Assembly (NCBI GenBank): GCA_965220955.1
Contig: CBDCRK010000001.1
Span: 1 to 64,000 of the forward strand
Source: CBDCRK01 sp965220955
GTDB lineage: Bacteria > Desulfobacterota > Binatia > Bin18 > CBDCRK01
Direction: 5' to 3'
DNA length: 64,000 nucleotides
The notes under the pieces were generated by a model, which made no database searches, was not told the DNA's origin, and saw nothing but the letters and a program-made list of their open reading frames with translations. The translations under genes were made by a program, and so were the position numbers. Shown in pieces: positions 35,455-44,650 of this stretch (its first letter is position 1; every line of letters begins with the position of its first letter).

Positions 35455-35692
35455 AGTAGGAGAGCAAATCGTGACGGACAACAATCAGCCCATCCCTCTA
35501 CAATGTTGCTGCCTTGCTCCTAGTGGTAGAGTTTCACTAGGACGCTAGTATCCAGAAAGAGGATGTGCCTGCAGAATTTCTTCCACGGTATCACCTGATG
35601 GTCGGCCGGCCACCGCTTATGTCGGCCACATGAACAATATGGGGATGCTCCGTTTGTTGCACTGACAATGTTTCCTGGGTTGCGTTTGTCAT
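35455..35692 (-). pseudogene. Decayed DUF433 antitoxin / PIN toxin locus
   Basis: From the ATG at 35692 the minus strand reads EHPHIVHVADISGGRPTIR, the start of a DUF433 antitoxin; after a frame change it continues GDTVEEILQAHPL, the usual C-terminal part, with about 25-30 middle residues deleted. A third frame then gives FLDTSVLVKLYH, the first strand of a PIN-domain toxin with its catalytic Asp, followed by a stop. Both genes are broken. It fills most of the 35354-35725 gap; the rest of that gap shows nothing. Confidence 0.65.
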
Positions 35693-35725
35693 GGTACCCT
35701 GTCCTGTTTTGGGTCTTTCTTGAGT

Positions 35726-36913
35726 TTACCTGGCTTTAGGCAGACCCAGAACTCGTTCTGCCAGAATGTTGCGCTGAATCTCTGACGTGCCTCCCTCGAT
35801 GCTGTTGGCCCGTGAACGCAGAAATTCGTATTGCCACAAGCCGTCTTCCAGGGCCCAGTTGGAACCCTGGCCCAGAAGACCCAGTGGACCAGCTATCTCC
35901 ATTGCCAGCTCTTGTAGGCGCTGGTTGCTCTCAGCCCAGTGAAGTTTGGCAATAGATCCCTCAGGTCCGGCTGGCTCACCTCGCAACATGCGTGTTAACG
36001 CCCGGGAGTTGTTGAGCCTGAGTAGTTCACTGTCAATGTAAGCCTGGGCAAGCTTTTGGCGGAAAAAAGGAATTTGTAGAACGGGCTGGCCGTTTTGTGA
36101 GACGCCTTTGGCCGTTTGTACGAGTTCATTAGCCGATTGTTGGAGAGCAAAGGTGAAATAAAATCCCAGCCCTTGTCGCTCGTACATAAGCGAAGTAATA
36201 ATGGGCTTCCACCCATCGTCTTTTTGCCCCAAGAGGTTTTCTTTCGGGACTTTGACCTCGTCAAAGAAAACTTCGTTAAATTCTGCCTCTCCGGTCATGG
36301 TGCGTAGCGGGCGCACGGTAATACCTGGGCTCTGCATATCCACAAGAAGACAGCTTAGCCCCTTGTGCTTGGGCACGTCTGGATTTGTTCGCACAAGCAA
36401 TAAGCAGCGCTCGGAAAAGGAGGCCAGGCTGGTCCACACCTTTTGTCCGCTAACCACAAAATAATCTCCCTGATCCATTGCTCTGGTCTTAAGCGAGCCC
36501 AAGTCAGAGCCGGACCCGGGCTCAGAATATCCCTGACACCAGATTTCGTCGCTGCTCAGGATCTTTTGCAGATAACGCTTCTTCTGCTCCTCGGTGCCAT
36601 AGTGCATAATAGTGGGGCCAATGATTTCCAAACCCAGGACATTGATCAGAGGTGGCGCCTTGTGCTGGGCCATTTCCTGGTCAAAAATCATACGCTCGAT
36701 CAGCGTTGCCCCACGTCCTCCATACTCTTTGGGCCAGGAGACTCCTGCCCATCCCCCTTTATAAACTGTTTTTTGCCATTGACGAAGGAACTCAAAATGT
36801 TGGGAAGTGGTAGGCTGGAGGTTGGTGGGGATTTCTTGGGGAAGGTTTTCCCTGAGCCATGTCCGTAGCTCCAGGCGAAATGCTTCTTCTTCGGGGGTAA
36901 AAGCAAAATCCAT
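35726..36913 (-). CDS. Acyl-CoA dehydrogenase family protein
   Basis: 395 residues, full length. The first signature QGYSEPGSGSDLGSLKTRA, VSGQKVWTSLA, and C-terminal SIEGGTSEIQRNILAERVLGLP are intact; the Glu in EGGT is a candidate catalytic base. It resembles the protein encoded at 11137 in layout but is not a close copy. It is the last gene of a minus-strand run that begins with gatC, 36 bp from gatB, so it may be read with the GatCAB genes though it has no functional link to them. Confidence 0.9.
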   Translation of the reverse strand: MDFAFTPEEEAFRLELRTWLRENLPQEIPTNLQPTTSQHFEFLRQWQKTVYKGGWAGVSWPKEYGGRGATLIERMIFDQEMAQHKAPPLINVLGLEIIGPTIMHYGTEEQKKRYLQKILSSDEIWCQGYSEPGSGSDLGSLKTRAMDQGDYFVVSGQKVWTSLASFSERCLLLVRTNPDVPKHKGLSCLLVDMQSPGITVRPLRTMTGEAEFNEVFFDEVKVPKENLLGQKDDGWKPIITSLMYERQGLGFYFTFALQQSANELVQTAKGVSQNGQPVLQIPFFRQKLAQAYIDSELLRLNNSRALTRMLRGEPAGPEGSIAKLHWAESNQRLQELAMEIAGPLGLLGQGSNWALEDGLWQYEFLRSRANSIEGGTSEIQRNILAERVLGLPKAR

Positions 36914-36949
36914 GGTGCTTCTCCTGGTTATTAGGGCGGTATCAGGACG

Positions 36950-38419
36950 TTATCCAGGCTGGCCAAGCTTTTTCTGCAAAATCTCGTTGACCGTCCGCGG
37001 GTTGGCCTTTCCCTGGGTGGCTTTCATGACCTGGCCAACAAAAAAGGACATAAGACGCTCTTTACCTGCCCGGTAGTCAGCTACTTTACCGCGGTTCTCA
37101 GCCATGATTTTGTCAACAATTTCCTCAATAGCGCCCTCATCCGTTACCTGTATGAGTCCCTTTTCCTTGACAATAGCTTCTGGGGGCTGGCCACTCTTAT
37201 ACATCTCCTGGAAAACCATCTTAGCAATCTTGCCGCTGATTTTGTCTTCGTCAATAAGTCGCACCATGTCCCCTAAGTGCTCTGCCGGGACTGGCCAGCG
37301 ACTGATAACCAGCCTTTCATCAAGCCTTTCTTCTTTGATAAGACGCAACACGCTATCCATAATCCAATTGCTGATGGCTTTAGGGTTGTTGTGGACCTGT
37401 ACCGCGGCCTCGTAATAGTCGCCAACATCTTTCCTTGCTGTGAGCACCTCAGCGTTATACTCAGGAATCCCATGCTGGCGCACAAACCGTTCTTTACGGA
37501 CATCTGGCAGTTCAGGCAGAGTAGCCCGAACCTCTTCTATCCAGTCCTTTTCTACTACCAGGGGTAGAAGATCAGGATCAGTAAAATAACGGTAGTCATG
37601 GGCATGCTCCTTGCTCCGCATGGAGCGGGTAACCTCGCGGTCGGCATCCCACAGCCGGGTTTCCTGTTCAATTTTGCCGCCCGAGGAAAGGATCTCAGTC
37701 TGCCGGCGGATTTCATACTCGAGGGCCTTTTCCACTGCCTTAAAGGAGTTCAGGTTTTTGACTTCGGTTTTGACTCCCAACTCCGTAATTTCTGACGGAC
37801 GCAGGGAAACATTGGCATCACAGCGGAAGCTTCCCTCTTCCATGCTGCCGTCGCATACCTCCAGATACTGGAGAATAGCTCGCAGGCTGCGTAGGTATGC
37901 GCCAGCCTCGGCCGGGGTGCGCATATCTGGCTCGCTGACAATCTCTAATAGGGGAACTCCCGTGCGGTTAAAGTCTACTAAGCTGGCATCACCATGAGCA
38001 TCGTGGATATTTTTGCCGGCGTCTTCTTCCATATGGATGCGGGTGAGTCTGACGCGTTTGCTGTGGCCATTATCGGCCATGCCGCCCTCAGCGGCGGCAA
38101 TATCAAGGTACCCATGATGGGCAAGGGGCAACTCGTACATGCTGATCTGGTAGCCCTTAGGCAGGTCAGGATAGAAGTAATTTTTGCGGGCCCAGCGACT
38201 GACAAGCGCAACCTCGCAGTGGGTGGCCAGAGCAGCCTTAAGAGCAAACTCCACTACTCGACGGTTGAGCACGGGCAGTACCCCAGGCAGTCCCAGACAC
38301 ACCGGGCAAGTATTAGAGTTGGGTGAAGCGCCAAACTTGGTGGAGCAGCCGCAGAAGATTTTGGATTCAGTCAAAAGCTGAGCATGTACTTCTAGGCCAA
38401 TGGTTGCCTCATATTCCAT
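36950..38419 (-). CDS. gatB: Asp-tRNA(Asn)/Glu-tRNA(Gln) amidotransferase subunit B
   Basis: 489 residues from the ATG at 38419, which has GAGGGG upstream and begins MEYEATIGLEVHAQL as in the family; a longer in-frame start overlaps gatA and is rejected. CxC zinc ligands in FCGCSTKFGASPN and NTCPVCLGLPG, plus the SLVDFNRTGVPLLEIVSEPD block and the C-terminal YqeY-like tail (ANPRTVNEILQKKL) are complete. With GatA and GatC it converts Glu-tRNA(Gln) or Asp-tRNA(Asn) to the correct aminoacyl-tRNA, implying that this organism lacks at least one direct synthetase. Confidence 0.96.
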   Translation of the reverse strand: MEYEATIGLEVHAQLLTESKIFCGCSTKFGASPNSNTCPVCLGLPGVLPVLNRRVVEFALKAALATHCEVALVSRWARKNYFYPDLPKGYQISMYELPLAHHGYLDIAAAEGGMADNGHSKRVRLTRIHMEEDAGKNIHDAHGDASLVDFNRTGVPLLEIVSEPDMRTPAEAGAYLRSLRAILQYLEVCDGSMEEGSFRCDANVSLRPSEITELGVKTEVKNLNSFKAVEKALEYEIRRQTEILSSGGKIEQETRLWDADREVTRSMRSKEHAHDYRYFTDPDLLPLVVEKDWIEEVRATLPELPDVRKERFVRQHGIPEYNAEVLTARKDVGDYYEAAVQVHNNPKAISNWIMDSVLRLIKEERLDERLVISRWPVPAEHLGDMVRLIDEDKISGKIAKMVFQEMYKSGQPPEAIVKEKGLIQVTDEGAIEEIVDKIMAENRGKVADYRAGKERLMSFFVGQVMKATQGKANPRTVNEILQKKLGQPG

Positions 38420-38432
38420 AGCTTGCCCCTCT

Positions 38433-39893
38433 TTAGAGCAACGGTCGTTGCTTATGCCACTCCGTGGCCTGTTCGTAAGCATAGGCAGCCTGCAAAACAG
38501 CTTCTTCGCCCAGTGGTTTGCCAATCATTTGTAAACTGATGGGTAGGCCCTTCTGATCAAAACCACAGGGGAGAGAGAGGGCGGGAAGCCCGGCCAGATT
38601 CACAGCAATAGTAAAGATATCGGAGAGATACATGGTGAGAGGGTCATCCACCTTTTCTCCCAGCTTGAAAGCGGTTGTTGGCGCCACTGGTGTAGCAATT
38701 ACGTCACAGGTGGCAAATGCCTGCAAGAAGTCCTGGCGGATAAGGGTACGCACCTTTTGCGCCTTTAGATAATACGCGTCGTAATACCCAGCAGAGAGGG
38801 CATAGGTACCAAGCATAATGCGGCGCTTAACCTCCATACCAAAACCCTGGGCTCGGCTGTCACAGTACATGTCCATAAGCCCCTCATTCTGCTGTGCACG
38901 GTGACCATATTTGACCCCGTCATAGCGGGCTAAGTTAGAGCTGGCCTCGGCCGTGGCAATAAGGTAGTACGCACCAATCGCATACTCGGTATGGGGGAGG
39001 GAAATCTCATGCGTCTCTGCTCCCAAGGCTTCCAGATCGCCTATGGCTTTTTTCACCGCCTCGCCTACTTCCGGCTGCATGCCCTCAACAAAATATTCCT
39101 TGGGGATGCCAACCTTGAGCCCGCGGATGCCGCGATTCAAGCTCGCAGTGTAGTCCGGTACCGGAGTGTTGATCGAAGTAGAATCTGCAGGATCATGTCC
39201 GGCAATAGTGCCCAGCAGAAGGGCACAGTCAAATACATCCTTGGTAACAGGGCCCACCTGATCGAGTGAAGAAGCATAAGCAATCACCCCAAACCGGCTG
39301 ACCCGGCCATAGGTGGGTTTAATTCCTACCACGCCGCAAAAAGAAGCGGGTAGGCGGATGGAGCCTCCGGTATCAGTGCCGAGTGAGGCCATGGCTTGAT
39401 CCGCAGCCACGGCAGTGGCTGATCCCCCCGAAGAACCGCCCGGCACTCGTTCGGTATCCCAGGGATTACGGCTAGGGAAAAAGCCAGAATTTTCTGTGGA
39501 TGAGCCCATGGCAAATTCATCACAATTGACTTTACCCACAATCACAGCGCCGGCTGCTTTCAACAGCCGGGTGACTGTGGCATCGTAAGGCGGGATAAAG
39601 TTCTCCAGGATCTTTGAACCCGCGGTAGAGCGAATGCCCTGGGTAAGAATAACGTCTTTTATAGCTACGGGAATACCCAAAAGCGGAGGAGGGGACTCCT
39701 CAGATCCCAATCGCTTGTCCGCTGCCTCAGCTTGGGTAAGGGCTTGTTTTTCGCTGACAGTGATAAAGGAGTGGAGCACGGGTTCGGTGGCGGCAATGTG
39801 CGCCAGCACTGCGCGGCTGAGTTCAACCGAGCTGGCCTGCCGCGAGTGTAGCAGTGCCTGGGCTTCGCGAATGGTAAGACTGCGAAGGTTCAT
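38433..39893 (-). CDS. gatA: Asp-tRNA(Asn)/Glu-tRNA(Gln) amidotransferase subunit A
   Basis: 486 residues. Catalytic Lys in GIPVAIKDVI, Ser-cis-Ser in PGGSSGGSATAVAA, nucleophile in GTDTGGSIRLPASFCG, and GVVGIKPTYGRVSRFGVIAYASSLDQ are all present. It is the glutaminase subunit that passes ammonia to GatB. gatC lies 17 bp upstream and gatB 13 bp downstream, giving a compact gatCAB operon. Confidence 0.97.
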   Translation of the reverse strand: MNLRSLTIREAQALLHSRQASSVELSRAVLAHIAATEPVLHSFITVSEKQALTQAEAADKRLGSEESPPPLLGIPVAIKDVILTQGIRSTAGSKILENFIPPYDATVTRLLKAAGAVIVGKVNCDEFAMGSSTENSGFFPSRNPWDTERVPGGSSGGSATAVAADQAMASLGTDTGGSIRLPASFCGVVGIKPTYGRVSRFGVIAYASSLDQVGPVTKDVFDCALLLGTIAGHDPADSTSINTPVPDYTASLNRGIRGLKVGIPKEYFVEGMQPEVGEAVKKAIGDLEALGAETHEISLPHTEYAIGAYYLIATAEASSNLARYDGVKYGHRAQQNEGLMDMYCDSRAQGFGMEVKRRIMLGTYALSAGYYDAYYLKAQKVRTLIRQDFLQAFATCDVIATPVAPTTAFKLGEKVDDPLTMYLSDIFTIAVNLAGLPALSLPCGFDQKGLPISLQMIGKPLGEEAVLQAAYAYEQATEWHKQRPLL

Positions 39894-39910
39894 TTCAGCG
39901 CCCTTTAAGC

Positions 39911-40198
39911 CTATTCAATAATTTTGGGCACTTTAAAAAAGGCATGATCGCGTTCAGGTGCATTACGCAGAAGCGTTTCGACATTGGCTTGATTTCTCAC
40001 CTGGTCTTCACGCAATGGAGCCGGTACCTCTACTGCGTGCGCGGTGGGCTCAACCGCGCCGGTGTCCAGTTCGTTAAGCTTCTCAATATAGGTTAGAATC
40101 TCATCGAGCTGCTCAGTAAAGGCTGCTTCCTCTTGCGGACTGAGTGTCAGACGGGCAAGAAGCGCTACATGCCGCACCTCTTCTTGGCTGATTTTCAT
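39911..40198 (-). CDS. gatC: Asp-tRNA(Asn)/Glu-tRNA(Gln) amidotransferase subunit C
   Basis: 95 residues, typical length. MKISQEEVRHVALLARLTLSPQEEAAFTEQLDEILTYIEKLNELDT, then PTAHAVEVPAPLREDQV, is the standard GatC sequence that wraps around GatA and stabilises the complex. First of three gat genes. Confidence 0.95.
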   Translation of the reverse strand: MKISQEEVRHVALLARLTLSPQEEAAFTEQLDEILTYIEKLNELDTGAVEPTAHAVEVPAPLREDQVRNQANVETLLRNAPERDHAFFKVPKIIE

Positions 40199-40241
40199 GG
40201 GTGTAACCTCATGTGGCTGCTTAACAGATCTCTTTCAGTAA

Positions 40242-40529
40242 TTAAGCGCCCTCCACAATAATCATGTTAGTGATGGAGGCGCTCTGGCGCAGTCGTTTGG
40301 GTTCTCTATATTCTTCTGCGGACCACCATGCCTTTGCGCGTTCGACACTATCGAACTCTAGAACAACAACGCGTTTGGGCACCCAATCACCTTCCAAATT
40401 TTCAGCTTTGCCGCCGCGCACCAGGAATTTACCACCGTAGGCCGAGATGGTTGAGGGCACAAGCTTGATATACTCTGCATAGGTCTTTGGGTCGGTCACT
40501 TCGACATCGACAATAATATAGCCTGCCAT
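40242..40529 (-). CDS. DUF1330 domain-containing protein
   Basis: 95 residues. MAGYIIVDVEVTDPKTYAEYIKLVPSTISAYGGKFLVRGG, then PKRVVVLEFDSVERAKAWWSAEEY, is the DUF1330 dimeric alpha/beta-barrel pattern; its function is unknown. GAGGAG supports the start. It precedes gatC by 43 bp on the same strand. The 40530-40738 gap to yraN, divergent, probably holds promoters for both directions but none is clear. Confidence 0.88.
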   Translation of the reverse strand: MAGYIIVDVEVTDPKTYAEYIKLVPSTISAYGGKFLVRGGKAENLEGDWVPKRVVVLEFDSVERAKAWWSAEEYREPKRLRQSASITNMIIVEGA

Positions 40530-40738
40530 GGGCTTGCTCCTCTCGTTACCAGAATAGGCGCTGTTAATACCTGTTTAACATCCCTGCAGCTGTTGGTACA
40601 CTCCCATAAGGTACTTGCTCAATATATGAAGCATTTTGCTAGAAAGGTCTACAGGTCTTCTGGCCAGAGGGTAAAAGCTAAACACTTGCTAGAGGGCGTT
40701 GATTCCTGGCTTGGGAGTTAGGTAAGCTTTCTGCAGTC

Positions 40739-41113
40739 ATGTTGAGGCGAGACTCCAGAAAGGAGCTAGGAAAAGCTGGGGAGATGGCAGCAGAGAGATT
40801 TCTGCGGGACCAGCGCTATGTTATTATTGAGCGCAACTATCGTTGTCCTCTGGGTGAGATTGATCTTATTGCTCTGGATGGCCGGGTAGTGGTATTTGTC
40901 GAAGTCCGCTCGCGGACGGGTACAAAATTTGGTAGTCCCCTGGAGTCGGTTAACCGCCGCAAACAAGAGCAGATTATTAGGGTGGCCCTTCACTTTCTAT
41001 CTCGCCACCACCTCCATAGCCGCGAGGCTAGGTTTGATGTCATTGGCATAAAGTGGGAAGGAAACAGAGCTGGTATAGAACATTTGAAGAACGCCTTTGA
41101 ATTACGGGCGTAG
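40739..41113 (+). CDS. YraN family (UPF0102) endonuclease-like protein
   Basis: 124 residues. GEMAAERFLRDQRYVIIERNYRCPLGEIDLIALDGRVVVFVEVRSRTG, with the PD-(D/E)xK-like E-I-D...E-V-R core, is the YraN signature. The family has a Holliday-junction-resolvase-like fold but its role is unsettled. It starts 23 bp before serS on the same strand; the region upstream is AT-rich with no clear ribosome site. Confidence 0.88.
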   Translation: MLRRDSRKELGKAGEMAAERFLRDQRYVIIERNYRCPLGEIDLIALDGRVVVFVEVRSRTGTKFGSPLESVNRRKQEQIIRVALHFLSRHHLHSREARFDVIGIKWEGNRAGIEHLKNAFELRA

Positions 41114-41136
41114 CCTGTAAGCTTAATAGGAAAACC

Positions 41137-42420
41137 ATGCTAGATATTCGACTCATCCGCGGAAAACCCGACATTGTTAAGACCGAGCTGGCCAAAGTAG
41201 GTCTGGCTGGGGAGGTCATTGAGGCTCTTCTGAGTCTTGATCTTAAAAGGCGGGAGCTTATTCGCGAGGTAGAACAACTTAGATCTCATCGCTCTTCTCG
41301 TTCCAAAGAGATTCAGAAGCTGACCGACCCGCAAGAAAAAGAGAAAGCCGTAACCGAGATGCGGACCTTAGGAATCCGTGTTTCTCAGATTGAAAAGGAT
41401 CTAAGCAAGGTAGAAGAAGAATTTCGCTCGTCCATGCTGGAAATTCCCAACCTGCCTCATCCCCAGGTACCTTATGGTCAAGATGAAGGAGAGAACGTGG
41501 TAGTGCGCACTCAGGAAGTTATGCGCGAGTTCTCTTTTACGCCCAAACCCCACTGGGAGCTAGGCCCTGAGTTAGGGATCATTGATTTTGAGCGGGGGGT
41601 TAAAATCTCGGGCACCCGCTTTTATGTGCTCAAGGGCATAGGTGCGCGTTTACAGCGGGCTCTGATTTCCTGGATGGTCGACCTACATGTGCAGGAGCAC
41701 GGCTACACTGAAATCTACCCCCCGGCTATGGTTAGGGGTGAGTGCCTTGTTGGTACGGGCAATCTGCCCAAGTTTGAGGACAGTCTTTACCGCGACATTG
41801 AGGAGGACTTCTGGTTTATTCCCACGGCTGAGGTGCCCGTGACTAACCTTTATCGAGAAGAGGTCATTGAGCCCGGCTGGTTGCCCATTTACTACGTGGC
41901 TTATACTCCCTGTTTTCGTCGTGAGAAAATGTCTGCTGGCCGCGATGTGCGAGGGATTAAACGGGGGCATCAGTTTGATAAGGTAGAGATGGTCAAATTT
42001 GTTGCTCCGGAGACCTCGGATGCGGAGTTAGAAAAGCTTGTGGACAATGCGGAAGACGTCTGCCGTCGGCTGCAGATCCCTCACCGGGTGGTACAGATGT
42101 GTACCGGGGATTTGAGCTTTGTAGCAGCAATGAAATACGATGTAGAGGTGTGGGCTCCCGGGTGTGGAGAGTGGCTCGAAGTAAGTTCGTGCTCAAACTT
42201 TCGCGATTTTCAGGCCAGGCGGGCTAATATCCGCTTTCGGCTTACAGCTGGAGCCAAACCCGAGTTTGTCCACACATTGAATGGTTCCGGGCTGGCTCTT
42301 CCCCGGGTGCTCATTACTCTACTGGAAACTTATCAGCAGGAAGACGGGAGTGTGATTATTCCTGAGGTCCTGCGGCCCTATATGGGTGGGGTGGAGACTA
42401 TCCGGGGGCAAACGTCCTAG
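41137..42420 (+). CDS. serS: Seryl-tRNA synthetase
   Basis: 427 residues, normal length. MLDIRLIRGKPDIVK opens the N-terminal coiled-coil arm that binds tRNA(Ser); class II motif 2 lies in TPCFRREKMSAGRDVRGIKRGHQFDKVEMVKF and motif 3 in LNGSGLALPRVLITLLETYQQEDGSVIIPEVLRPYMGG. It charges tRNA(Ser) and tRNA(Sec). Confidence 0.97.
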   Translation: MLDIRLIRGKPDIVKTELAKVGLAGEVIEALLSLDLKRRELIREVEQLRSHRSSRSKEIQKLTDPQEKEKAVTEMRTLGIRVSQIEKDLSKVEEEFRSSMLEIPNLPHPQVPYGQDEGENVVVRTQEVMREFSFTPKPHWELGPELGIIDFERGVKISGTRFYVLKGIGARLQRALISWMVDLHVQEHGYTEIYPPAMVRGECLVGTGNLPKFEDSLYRDIEEDFWFIPTAEVPVTNLYREEVIEPGWLPIYYVAYTPCFRREKMSAGRDVRGIKRGHQFDKVEMVKFVAPETSDAELEKLVDNAEDVCRRLQIPHRVVQMCTGDLSFVAAMKYDVEVWAPGCGEWLEVSSCSNFRDFQARRANIRFRLTAGAKPEFVHTLNGSGLALPRVLITLLETYQQEDGSVIIPEVLRPYMGGVETIRGQTS

Positions 42421-42431
42421 CCGGAGGGGGA

Positions 42432-42845
42432 TTGACAAGGTGGGGGCCTTGTACTAACCGGAGTCCTGCGCAGAGACAAAAGTTTGTGGAGCCAGAGCAC
42501 GAAAAAGAAGAGGAAACTCAGACTCCTGAGGAAAGGATCGAGAGCCTAACTAAGGAGATCTCTCAGCTCATTGGCACCACCGAGACTCAGGAGCGTGAAG
42601 AGCTGCGGGAATATGCCATTAGCCTTTTGCAGGGAGAAACAGAGACAGGGCCGGTGGTGGAGGCGGCACCTGCGGCAGTAGAGAGTACGAACCCTTTTAA
42701 TCCTTTGGCGATTAGCTTGCCTCTTTTCATGGTTGGTGGCCTTCTGATTTTTCTCTTTCCACCTGTGGGTGTTATCCTTCTGTCCGCTGCGGTCCTGATG
42801 GGAATGTGGGGGGTGCTCTGGTCTGTGTTTTCTCGTAGGAAATAG
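42432..42845 (+). CDS. Small membrane protein of unknown function
   Basis: Up to 137 residues from a TTG preceded by CCGGAGGGGG, or about 120 from a GTG at 42486. A charged N-terminal half (HEKEEETQTPEERIESLTKEI) is followed by two membrane segments (LPLFMVGGLLIFLFPPVGVI and LSAAVLMGMWGVLWSVF). I recognise no family. It lies between serS and the cytochrome complex genes. Confidence 0.55.
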   Translation: MTRWGPCTNRSPAQRQKFVEPEHEKEEETQTPEERIESLTKEISQLIGTTETQEREELREYAISLLQGETETGPVVEAAPAAVESTNPFNPLAISLPLFMVGGLLIFLFPPVGVILLSAAVLMGMWGVLWSVFSRRK

Positions 42846-42969
42846 TGAAGTCGTTCGCCGCTAAAAACTAAAAACCTACATTAGTTTTTTTCACCGTTGC
42901 TTGACTAGCGAAGAAAGGACTTTGGAGTTACTGTAAGAAAGCATAATACGAGGGCAAAGGAGTGTTTAT

Positions 42970-43575
42970 ATGGCCAGAGCAAAAACGGCCACGGAAGAAG
43001 ACCAACAGGCCCTTGAAGAGCGTCGCCGTGAGGAACAGGTAGAGGAGCGCAAAAAGCGCGAGCGAGAGAGGTCGCAAATGGCCGGGCTATGGTCCCGACG
43101 TGACTTCTTTGGTCGGCTGGGCTGGGGAGGGTTTGGTATTGCTTCTCTTCTTGGCCTTCTAGCGTTTGTTCGTTCAGCTTTTCCCCGGGTGCTTTTTCTT
43201 CCGCCCTCGACCTTTAAAGCAGGTTATCCTGAAGATTTTCCGGTGGGTGAGGTTAGTGAGAAATATAAAAAGGAATTCCGGGTGTGGATTGTACGAGAAG
43301 ACTATGGCTTTTATGCTATCTTTGCCAAGTGTACCCACCTTGGCTGCACTCCCCGCTGGCTGTCAGCAGAAAACAAGTTTAAATGTCCCTGTCACGGCAG
43401 CGGATTCACCAAGACTGCCTATAACTTCGAGGGGCCTGCTCCACGTCCCATGGACCGCTACAAGATCGATGTAGGAGAGGACGGGCAACTAGTGGTCGAT
43501 ATGAGCAGGCTCTTTGCCATGGCTCCGGGTGCCGACCCCAATGAACAGCACCCTGATAGCATTTTGAAAGCATAG
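42970..43575 (+). CDS. Rieske iron-sulfur subunit of a cytochrome bc-type complex
   Basis: 201 residues. A charged leader is followed by a twin-arginine motif SRRDFF and a membrane segment (about 45-70), then the Rieske domain with CTHLGC (about 118-123) and CPCHGSGF (about 138-145), giving the two Cys and two His ligands. It passes electrons from quinol to a cytochrome c. GGAGTG upstream supports the start. First gene of the complex operon, 29 bp before cytochrome b. Confidence 0.93.
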   Translation: MARAKTATEEDQQALEERRREEQVEERKKRERERSQMAGLWSRRDFFGRLGWGGFGIASLLGLLAFVRSAFPRVLFLPPSTFKAGYPEDFPVGEVSEKYKKEFRVWIVREDYGFYAIFAKCTHLGCTPRWLSAENKFKCPCHGSGFTKTAYNFEGPAPRPMDRYKIDVGEDGQLVVDMSRLFAMAPGADPNEQHPDSILKA

Positions 43576-43604
43576 ACAGTGTCTCTATTAATACGGATAG
43601 TTCT

Positions 43605-44375
43605 ATGAGCGAGTGGGACGAACTTAAAAGACAAATCACCGAATCTCAGGTCTGGCAGTCTATGTTCCGCCACGGCTATGAGGATACCCCTCGTAACCGT
43701 ATCCTCATGGTCTCGGGGAACGTGTGGCTCCACCTCCACCCTTCCAAGGTGCGCAAGCACGGCACGCGGCTTCGCTTTACCTGGTGCATGGGTGGGATCA
43801 CCTTTCTTATGTTTTTGGTTACGGTGATAACGGGAATCTACTTGATGTTCTATTATCGCCCGGTGGCCGAGTATGCCTATGCGGACATGAAATATCTTGA
43901 GTTTGATATGCCCTTTGGCATGCTCATGCGCAATATGCACCGTTGGGCTGCTCATGCCATGGTGATTGCCGTGTGGCTGCATATGTTTCGCGTGTTTATG
44001 ACCGGCTCGTATAAGCCTCCACGCGAGTTCAACTGGGTGGTAGGAGTGCTCCTGTTAGTACTCACCCTGCTGCTTTCCTTTACCGGTTATCTTCTTCCCT
44101 GGGACCAGCTTTCTATCTGGGCAGTGACGGTGGGCTCAAACATGGCCCGTGCCACTCCACTTCTGGGACACGAGGGGCCCTTTCGCGAGTTTTTAGGGGT
44201 TAATCCGGTTTATGATGCTCGTGCCTTCCTTTTTGGTGGGGGCGAGATTGGGGCGCATACATTACTCCGCTTTTATATTCTGCACTGCATTTTTATCCCA
44301 CTGGTGGCCAGCCTCTTTATGGCAGTGCACTTTTGGCGCATTCGCCGGGATGGCTTCTCCGGACCGTCACTCTAG
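43605..44375 (+). CDS. Cytochrome b N-terminal part (b6-like)
   Basis: 256 residues with four membrane helices. The haem-ligand histidines are in NMHRWAAHAMVIAVWLHMF (helix B) and FYILHCIFIPLVASLFMAVHFW (helix D); GYLLPWDQLSIWAVTVGSNM contains the quinol-site helix region. The C-terminal half of cytochrome b is encoded separately at 44651, as in b6f and in several bacterial complexes. It anchors the quinol-oxidising complex in the inner membrane. Confidence 0.93.
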   Translation: MSEWDELKRQITESQVWQSMFRHGYEDTPRNRILMVSGNVWLHLHPSKVRKHGTRLRFTWCMGGITFLMFLVTVITGIYLMFYYRPVAEYAYADMKYLEFDMPFGMLMRNMHRWAAHAMVIAVWLHMFRVFMTGSYKPPREFNWVVGVLLLVLTLLLSFTGYLLPWDQLSIWAVTVGSNMARATPLLGHEGPFREFLGVNPVYDARAFLFGGGEIGAHTLLRFYILHCIFIPLVASLFMAVHFWRIRRDGFSGPSL

Positions 44376-44512
44376 ATATAGAGGTCAGGGACAAGTTTTA
44401 CTAAAAACCAAAAAACTATATAAATCTAGTTCACTGGTTTTCTACTTGCAGAGGGAAGACCTTGCAATTATGGTGTAAACACTACGCGACATAAGGGGGA
44501 GCAGAGATCTAA

Positions 44513-44626
44513 GTGGACCTCATCGATTTCCTAAGTCGTTTGCGTGTGTTAGCGACCCCTGTTGTTATAGCCCTGCTTTTGGTTGTGCTCTACTGGCTTG
44601 CCAAGCCCCGCTCGCGCAAACCCTAA
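44513..44626 (+). CDS. 37-residue single-pass membrane protein in the cytochrome complex operon
   Basis: GTG start, then DLIDFLSRLRVLATPVVIAL, LLVVLYWLAKPRSRKP and stop. It has one hydrophobic helix with a basic C-terminal end (KPRSRKP). AAGGGGGAG lies about 12 bp upstream. It fills the space between the two cytochrome b genes and is followed by AAAAGGAGG for the next gene. Its size recalls the tiny PetG/L/N subunits of b6f or CcoQ-like proteins, but no sequence match is claimed. The gap 44376-44512 before it holds nothing else seen. Confidence 0.6.
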   Translation: MDLIDFLSRLRVLATPVVIALLLVVLYWLAKPRSRKP

Positions 44627-44650
44627 AAAATAAAAGGAGGATTGCCTCTT

